From Flavivirga algicola (lineage in GTDB: Bacteria; Bacteroidota; Bacteroidia; Flavobacteriales; Flavobacteriaceae): 64,000 nucleotides of DNA. The translations under genes and the position numbers were made by a program. Each line of letters begins with the position of its first letter. Positions within the stretch are counted from its first letter, which is position 1. The notes beneath the pieces were generated by a model that worked only from the letters and a program-made list of their open reading frames with translations, was not told where the DNA came from and did not search any database. Positions 53,893-64,000 of this stretch are shown here, piece by piece. The stretch is from NCBI RefSeq assembly GCF_012910715.1, contig NZ_JABBHF010000005.1, forward strand, positions 186,001-250,000, read 5' to 3'.

Positions 53893-55443
53893 ATGAAATT
53901 ATTAAAGTTAGCTTTTGTACTTATAGTTTGTTTAACATGCATACCAACTATTGCTCAAAAGAAAAAGGGTAAAAAGCCCAATGTTTTGGTTATTTATACC
54001 GACGATCATCGTTTTTCAGGAGTGCATGCATTGGGAGGCATGGAAGTTAAGACACCTAATATAGATCACTTGGTAGACGATGGCATCGCCTTTACAAATA
54101 CATACTTAATGGGTGCTTTTTCAGGAGCCACCTGCATTCCAAGTAGGGCCATGCTGCTTTCAGGACGTCACCTTTTTAAACTAGAAGGGCAAGGGCATGT
54201 CATTCCAGATGAACACATAACCATGGGTGAGGCATTTAAAGAGGCAGGTTACAACACACATATTGTAGGTAAATGGCATAACGATAATAAATCATTGGTA
54301 CGTTCATTCGATTCTGGCGATAAAATCATGGGAAGAGGTGTTTATTTAGTAGATCACTTCAGGATGCCTTTCTGGGATTGGGATAAATCTGGCGCATTCA
54401 AAAAAGAAGATGCCTACCTGTTAACTTTTGATGCTAAAGGAAAGGAAATTCAAAGACCATTGACAAAAAATGATAAGAGAGGCCCAGTTGGAACAGAATT
54501 AGAAGGTCCACATACTTCGGAAGTTTTTGCAAGACATGCGGCTCAATACATAAAAAAGAAAAAGGACAAAAAACCTTTTTTTATGTATGTAGCGTTTCAT
54601 GCACCTCATGATCCCCGACAAGCTCCTAAGAAATATAGAGATATGTACAATCCAGAAACTATTAGTCTGCCACCTTCTTATGCGGCTCAACACCCTTTTG
54701 ATAATGGTCATATGTTTCTAAGAGATGAAGAGTTAGCCCCATGGCCTCGAACAGAGGAGGTTGCAAAAGAGCATTTGGCCGATTATTATGCAATTATTTC
54801 ACATTTAGACCACCAAATTGGAAAAATAATTTCAGCTTTAAAAGAAAGTGGCGCCTATGAAAATACATTAATTGTTTTTGCAGGTGATAGTGGTTTGGCA
54901 GTTGGAAACCATGGATTAATTGGTAAACAAAATGTCTATGATGAAGATGGTATCCATGTACCTTTTGTACTTTCAGGAAACCTCATTAAAGATAAAGGGA
55001 GGAAAATAGATGCGCTTAGCTATATTCATGATATTTTTCCAACGGTTTGTGAAATGGCCAATATAACCATGCCTAATTCGGTTAATGGTAAAAGTCTAGT
55101 GCCAGTTATTGAGAATAAAACAGCACAAGTAAGAAATGAGACATATCATGCGTATAAACAATTTCAAAGAGCTTACAGAAAAGGAGATTATAAGTTAATT
55201 GAATATGTAAGAGCAAACGATTTACATTGGAAATATGGAGAGCAAATTACAGGTTCCAGAGTCACTCAACTTTTCAATATAAAAAAGGATCCTTGGGAAA
55301 CTCAGGATCTTTCCTTTTTTCCAGAAAACAAAGAATTACTTCTAAAAATGCGAAATGAAATGAAAGCAAAAGCATTAGAGCTAGGAGATAAAAAAGAAAA
55401 TATAAAAGGTGAAAAGTATGATTTTTGGAATTTTTATTATTAA
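53893..55443 (+). CDS. Family S1 sulfatase, secreted
   Basis: The 516-aa protein has a signal peptide (LIVCLTCIPTIAQ), metal ligands in IYTDDHRF and the formylglycine motif C81-I-P-S-R. VGKWHNDNKSL and AGDSGLAVGNHGLIGKQN complete the site. It is close to the enzyme at 56937 (shared YVAFHAPHDPRQAPKKYRDMY and LIGKQNVYD). It is the last gene of the plus-strand run that starts with GH2 at 44147. Confidence 0.95.
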   Translation: MKLLKLAFVLIVCLTCIPTIAQKKKGKKPNVLVIYTDDHRFSGVHALGGMEVKTPNIDHLVDDGIAFTNTYLMGAFSGATCIPSRAMLLSGRHLFKLEGQGHVIPDEHITMGEAFKEAGYNTHIVGKWHNDNKSLVRSFDSGDKIMGRGVYLVDHFRMPFWDWDKSGAFKKEDAYLLTFDAKGKEIQRPLTKNDKRGPVGTELEGPHTSEVFARHAAQYIKKKKDKKPFFMYVAFHAPHDPRQAPKKYRDMYNPETISLPPSYAAQHPFDNGHMFLRDEELAPWPRTEEVAKEHLADYYAIISHLDHQIGKIISALKESGAYENTLIVFAGDSGLAVGNHGLIGKQNVYDEDGIHVPFVLSGNLIKDKGRKIDALSYIHDIFPTVCEMANITMPNSVNGKSLVPVIENKTAQVRNETYHAYKQFQRAYRKGDYKLIEYVRANDLHWKYGEQITGSRVTQLFNIKKDPWETQDLSFFPENKELLLKMRNEMKAKALELGDKKENIKGEKYDFWNFYY

Positions 55444-55511
55444 ATCAATCTCATCTTTTCATCTTTGCCTAATATTAAAAATTAAATAATAAGGACTCCT
55501 AAAAGTTCGGT

Positions 55512-56579
55512 TTAGTACTGGAGGTTTATTGTTGAAGTGACACAGACAGGAGAAATGATGTTATAATTACGGGATCGTTCCAGTAGTTTGCCACTTGATG
55601 TTATTTCGTAGGCAATCACTTCATCAGAATCTTGTAAACAAGCTATCAGCCATTTACCATTTAAAATAATATTAAATGCTCTTAATGTTTTTCCTTCTGT
55701 AGGTTGAAATGATAGCAATTCTAAGTCTTCACCATGAATTTTGAATATAGTAATAGCATCTAAAGTTCTATTTCCAGCATATAAATACTTACCGTTTGGA
55801 TGTATCCTAATAGCAGAACCACTTGGTATTTCTTTATAAGAAGCTGGTAAAGATTTAACAGATTTAAGAAAAGTAAATGTACCCTCTTTTTGTTTTAAAA
55901 TAGAGATGTCACCAGTTAGTTCATTTATTAAATATCCTAAATCACCATTTTTATTAAAGACCATATGCCTTGGGCCACCACCTTTATCAACAGCAATATC
56001 ATTGCTTTTAATAGCGCTTAAAGCATTGTTATGAAACCTGTAAGCCTTAATTAAATCAATACCTAAATCTGGGACAAAAACATCTGTTCCATTAGGATGA
56101 ACAACCGCTTGATGGGCATGGGGGGCTTCTTGTCTTGCTAAATTGATACTGTTTCCTTGATGTTTAAAATTTTGGGTGCTCGGTAGCACCTCTCCATTAT
56201 CTTTTGTAGGGAATAAAAGTATATTACCAGAGCCATAACAAGCAATTAATAAGCCGTTATTGGCATAAGTAATATGGCATGGCAAATCGCCATCAATAGT
56301 TTGTTCGTTGATCAATTGTAACGAGTAATCCTCTTGTATTTTAAATGCTTTTACTTTTGGGTTTTCGTTAATGGAAACCTCGGTTAATGCGTATAAATAT
56401 TGATGGTTTTTGCTTAATACCAAATAGGCAGGATTTGTTGTTGAGTACATGTGAAGCACCCTCATTTTTCCACTAGTATTATTTATTTCAATAGTATATA
56501 TACCATCACCCTTGCCGCCAAAATCTTGAGAGAGCATTTGTGTATAACATCCAATATAGAAAATAGAATTCATTGTCAT
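55512..56579 (-). CDS. Lactonase-family seven-bladed propeller protein (YkgB/Pgl type)
   Basis: The 355-aa protein has repeated blade motifs (FYIGCYTQ, NPAYLVLSKNHQYLYALTE, APHAHQAVVHPNGTDVFVPDLG, GGPRHMVFNKNGDLGYLINEL, AIRIHPNGKYLYAGNR) typical of the lactonase family that includes E. coli 6-phosphogluconolactonase. There is no signal peptide, so it is cytoplasmic. It could open aldonolactones made by the Gfo/Idh or zinc dehydrogenases in this window. It is a single minus-strand gene, divergent from the sulfatase at 56937. Confidence 0.87.
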   Translation of the reverse strand: MTMNSIFYIGCYTQMLSQDFGGKGDGIYTIEINNTSGKMRVLHMYSTTNPAYLVLSKNHQYLYALTEVSINENPKVKAFKIQEDYSLQLINEQTIDGDLPCHITYANNGLLIACYGSGNILLFPTKDNGEVLPSTQNFKHQGNSINLARQEAPHAHQAVVHPNGTDVFVPDLGIDLIKAYRFHNNALSAIKSNDIAVDKGGGPRHMVFNKNGDLGYLINELTGDISILKQKEGTFTFLKSVKSLPASYKEIPSGSAIRIHPNGKYLYAGNRTLDAITIFKIHGEDLELLSFQPTEGKTLRAFNIILNGKWLIACLQDSDEVIAYEITSSGKLLERSRNYNIISPVCVTSTINLQY

Positions 56580-56936
56580 TTAATATTATCAGTTCTGGTA
56601 TTTTGTTCTACAGTTTTCTAACTGCATTGTACAAATAAAACAATTTATTAATTGAGTATGTATATTAATTTTAACATTAACATTAAAAAGGGACAGGATA
56701 AAATAATAAGGGTAATCGGAAATAGATATGGTTTATAACTCTATAAATATATGGATGTACAAGCGTTTTAGTACTATTTTGTTAGTTTTAGAGGTGTTTT
56801 TGAATTTATAGAAGTAGTGAATTATCTCATTTTTTGTTTCTTTGAACATTAGTTATATCGATTAATTCATTTGTTATAATAAATGCCATTTAATTGGATG
56901 ATATTTGATTTTGTATTATTAAAAAGTTTTAAAAGA
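56580..56936. other. Divergent intergenic region
   Basis: About 355 bp of AT-rich DNA between the lactonase-family and sulfatase genes. It should carry both promoters. A TATTTTG box near 56780 is close to, but not, the -7 consensus. Nothing else is recognised. Confidence 0.3.
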
Positions 56937-61746
<4,810 letters not shown>

Positions 61747-61819
61747 TATTAAATATGAGTAGCTAGGTATATTGGGTTTAATAATATAAAAAATTAAAGA
61801 GGCACCAAAAAAGTTCACA

Positions 61820-61912
61820 AATTGTTATTTTGAGCACAGTCGAAAAATCTTAAATTAAGTAGATAAACGTTTAATTTTTAAAAGATTCTTCACTACGTTC
61901 TGAACGTTATTT
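61820..61912. repeat. Palindromic intergenic repeat of flavobacterial type
   Basis: TTTTGAGCACAGTCGAAAAATCTT on the left is matched in reverse by AAAGATTCTTCACTACGTTCTGAA on the right, split as arms of about 26 nt around a 35-nt centre with several mismatches. It follows the common flavobacterial pattern GAGC-x-x-AGTCGA-x-x-AATCT. It sits between convergent GH2 and GH36 genes and may act as a terminator. Confidence 0.55.
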
Positions 61913-62051
61913 TTTAGACTCCTCTTTAATTTCTTTAAGAAAAATTGATCTTCAACCTAGTAATACACGGTATATTATACGGTCATTTTAAATAAGGAAC
62001 AGTATAAATTTCGAATAGGTATTGGACTGGTTATATAGTATTACCAAAGTT

Positions 62052-64000
62052 TTACAATTCGTATTTTAGAAACAGATATTGTGCGGGTTTATCAATAAAA
62101 AATCTTACATTTCCATTCAATCCAGCCCGTACTTGTTTAATAGTATTGTTCTCTTCTAAATCAATCAATTTTATTTTTTTGTTCTTCAAAAACTTAAGCT
62201 TAATTTCTTTGCTGTTTTCATTGTTATGTAGTTCTCTGAAAATCATCAAAAATCCAGTGTTTTTATCAGGGTTATATATTTGAAAACCTGACCAAGAATG
62301 ATTATTAGGCTCTTCTCCTATAGGAAAAACGTAGCTTTGAAAAATATCTTTGCGATGTTCTTTGTAAATTGAAATAAGCTGTCTTAATTCGTCGCGTTCC
62401 TTGGTTTGTAATAGCTGAGTAAGCATAAAACAAGAAGGCGCTGCCATGAAAGCACTCATTGCTGCATACGATTGGCTGTGTAAATGGGCATCAGAGAACC
62501 TTGGATTTGTACGAGATGTATTCTGCCAATGTGTTTGTAAATCATTCATATTATAATACTTAGATATCATCCAGTGATGTCTTAACGTAATATATGGAAC
62601 GTATACCAAATGATTTGGTAAATTATTTTGAATGTTTTGAAAATACATAGGACCTACCTCCCTAACGGGGCTATACCATCCATAACGCTGGTCATCATAC
62701 TCAGGACACCATGAAATTTGAGTGCTATAGTCTGTTTCTTTTATAAAATCCCTTGATTTTTTTAATCGGTTTGCAAAGGCATCATGATTTTCAAGTTTAT
62801 CAAAATCAAATTTCCATGTGGCTACATCCAGTTTTTTCTGATTATCCAACAATTCTTCAGGAGTTATAAATAACGCTGCCGCCCACAACCCTATGCCTAC
62901 ATTATATTCTTCTGATAATTTTTTTATTTTGATCCAATTTGCATCATATCCAACTTTAGTATTAGGATGCCATGAATCTTTACTTTTGGTTCTTCCATCT
63001 TGCCAACCATCATCAATTCGTACAATATCAATGCCTAGATCTGATGCTGATTTTATTTCTTTTTCTATTATTGAAAACTCTGAATTCTCTCGCCCATAAA
63101 TCTTGTCAAAGTTTCCTTTCTGCCAGTCACTACCCCAGGTATCAATTAAAATGTGCATATCTAAGTCAAGATTCACTGGGTAACGAATGCGGTCAAACCT
63201 TTTTAAAGCTAATTGTGAGGCAGCGTCACCGCCAGCGTACAATATACTCCAAGTAGCCCATGTTCGTTTAAATTCTGATGAAATTTCGTTTGGTTTCAAC
63301 CCCCAACCAGTAACTTCTATGCCTGTAGGAGTACAGTAAAAAGCACCTGTTTGAATACCGTATTTATTAACTGTTTTATTCGATTCCTTTAAAACGATTA
63401 AGCCCTCGTTGTCTTTTTGTATGACAACACCATTTGCCCATGTGTTTTCTTCGTCTTGAAAAATGGGGTATCCAGTTACAATTCTTTCCTTAACCATATT
63501 TTCTGTATTGACACGATTTCCTGGATTGTTATAAATACCCCAATACTTACGTTGATTTTTTTTCGAAAAATCGACAGGAATAAATTCGTTACGTGCTATT
63601 TTAACAGGTTGGTTGGAACCATAAGATTTCTTATAAGCTAAATCCTCAGGAATACCTTCCGTAGAAAAAGTATTATCAGATTTCACTTCAAGGGCGGTCC
63701 ATATGCCAGGAGAATCAGGATAAACACGAATTAAGAACTTTAAATCAATACCAATTTGATAATGTATATATGCGGTTACCAACAAATGGGGTGAAGTGAA
63801 TTTTTCATCATTACTTTCTAATACTTCCAAAGACACTAATTCGGCTTTAGTTGCTGAAGTAATTTTAGTGGGTAAATCCCAATCGCATGTAAAAGTATGA
63901 TTGGATTCGGCCCATTCTTTTCCAGATACAGTATTCTTATAGCTGGTAGTTATAAAACCAAAACCTGTCCAACGCCATTTTCTTTTAACCTCACCTGTTT
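62052..64000 (-). CDS. GH36 alpha-galactosidase, 5' part cut by window edge
   Basis: The frame is open from the stop at 62052 to the right edge (649 codons), so the true start lies outside. An internal GTG at 63836 is not the start, because coding sequence continues before it (VKRKWRWTGFGF). Motifs are IDTWGSDW, DIVRIDDGWQDG, the nucleophile Asp in TWKFDFDKL and the acid/base Asp region in SWCPEYDDQRYGWYSP. The family releases alpha-galactose. In this locus it may act on alpha-linked galactose units of algal galactan. It converges with the GH2 gene. Confidence 0.9.
   Translation of the reverse strand, partial: TGEVKRKWRWTGFGFITTSYKNTVSGKEWAESNHTFTCDWDLPTKITSATKAELVSLEVLESNDEKFTSPHLLVTAYIHYQIGIDLKFLIRVYPDSPGIWTALEVKSDNTFSTEGIPEDLAYKKSYGSNQPVKIARNEFIPVDFSKKNQRKYWGIYNNPGNRVNTENMVKERIVTGYPIFQDEENTWANGVVIQKDNEGLIVLKESNKTVNKYGIQTGAFYCTPTGIEVTGWGLKPNEISSEFKRTWATWSILYAGGDAASQLALKRFDRIRYPVNLDLDMHILIDTWGSDWQKGNFDKIYGRENSEFSIIEKEIKSASDLGIDIVRIDDGWQDGRTKSKDSWHPNTKVGYDANWIKIKKLSEEYNVGIGLWAAALFITPEELLDNQKKLDVATWKFDFDKLENHDAFANRLKKSRDFIKETDYSTQISWCPEYDDQRYGWYSPVREVGPMYFQNIQNNLPNHLVYVPYITLRHHWMISKYYNMNDLQTHWQNTSRTNPRFSDAHLHSQSYAAMSAFMAAPSCFMLTQLLQTKERDELRQLISIYKEHRKDIFQSYVFPIGEEPNNHSWSGFQIYNPDKNTGFLMIFRELHNNENSKEIKLKFLKNKKIKLIDLEENNTIKQVRAGLNGNVRFFIDKPAQYLFLKYEL

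Noticed and set aside
63836-63838. GTG as start of the GH36 gene
   Set aside because: The same frame continues to the window edge with coherent protein sequence, so the start lies outside.

Overview
The window is AT-rich (roughly one third G+C by eye) and reads as the chromosome of a marine member of the Flavobacteriaceae (Bacteroidota). Lipoprotein signal peptides ending in a Cys are frequent, two promoters fit the Bacteroidetes consensus TAnnTTTG, and the gene content is that of a seaweed-polysaccharide degrader: seven S1-type sulfatases, GH2, GH16, GH28, GH29 and GH36 enzymes, AraC regulators, and a P450/ferredoxin/reductase set of the kind that demethylates 6-O-methyl-D-galactose. I see no rRNA, tRNA, CRISPR array, transposase or integrase. 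No SusC/SusD pair is present, so the outer-membrane uptake step is encoded elsewhere.

Left part (1-26 kb): a galactan (agar/porphyran-like) utilisation region. It begins with a zinc alcohol dehydrogenase cut by the window edge and an AraC regulator. Then come a GH29 lipoprotein, a CE2-like SGNH esterase, and an operon of kelch lipoprotein, sulfatase and, unexpectedly, an acetolactate-decarboxylase-like lipoprotein. These are followed by a large GH67-like lipoprotein of unclear family, an S41 peptidase, and a minus-strand operon GH29 - GH16 - DUF6786-like. A second AraC gene is divergent from the operon class III ADH - esterase - P450 - ferredoxin - ferredoxin reductase - GH2. That operon couples removal of the methyl ether to disposal of the formaldehyde released and to beta-galactoside cleavage. 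A Cys-repeat lipoprotein with a binding-module-like C-terminus closes the part.

Middle part (26-40 kb): the most unusual region. An IclR regulator is divergent from a tight operon: RhaT-like sugar/H+ symporter, solute-binding-protein-like protein, family III CoA-transferase, MaoC-like protein, second CoA-transferase, second solute-binding-protein-like protein, Gfo/Idh/MocA oxidoreductase. Both solute-binding-like proteins lack a signal peptide, and no ABC permease or ATPase is nearby. After a 4 kb insert of DUF1963 and hypothetical genes, the theme resumes with a KduD-like SDR and a second MaoC protein. My inference is a cytoplasmic, CoA-thioester-based route for a sugar or sugar acid released by the neighbouring glycosidases. 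No such pathway is known to me.

Right part (40-64 kb): a second sulfated-polysaccharide module. It holds a sulfatase, a minus-strand KduI - DUF4861 pair (uronate metabolism), and a long plus-strand run GH2 - sulfatase - sulfatase - sulfatase - GH28 - GH28 - sulfatase. A lactonase-family propeller protein lies opposite, followed by sulfatase - GH2 (LacZ type) and a GH36 alpha-galactosidase cut by the right edge. The mix of GH28, KduI/KduD and sulfatases suggests a sulfated, uronate-containing polymer, but the exact substrate cannot be read from the sequence. A roughly 165-bp imperfect hairpin at 39.7-39.85 kb and a flavobacterial-type palindromic repeat near 61.85 kb are the main non-coding structures.
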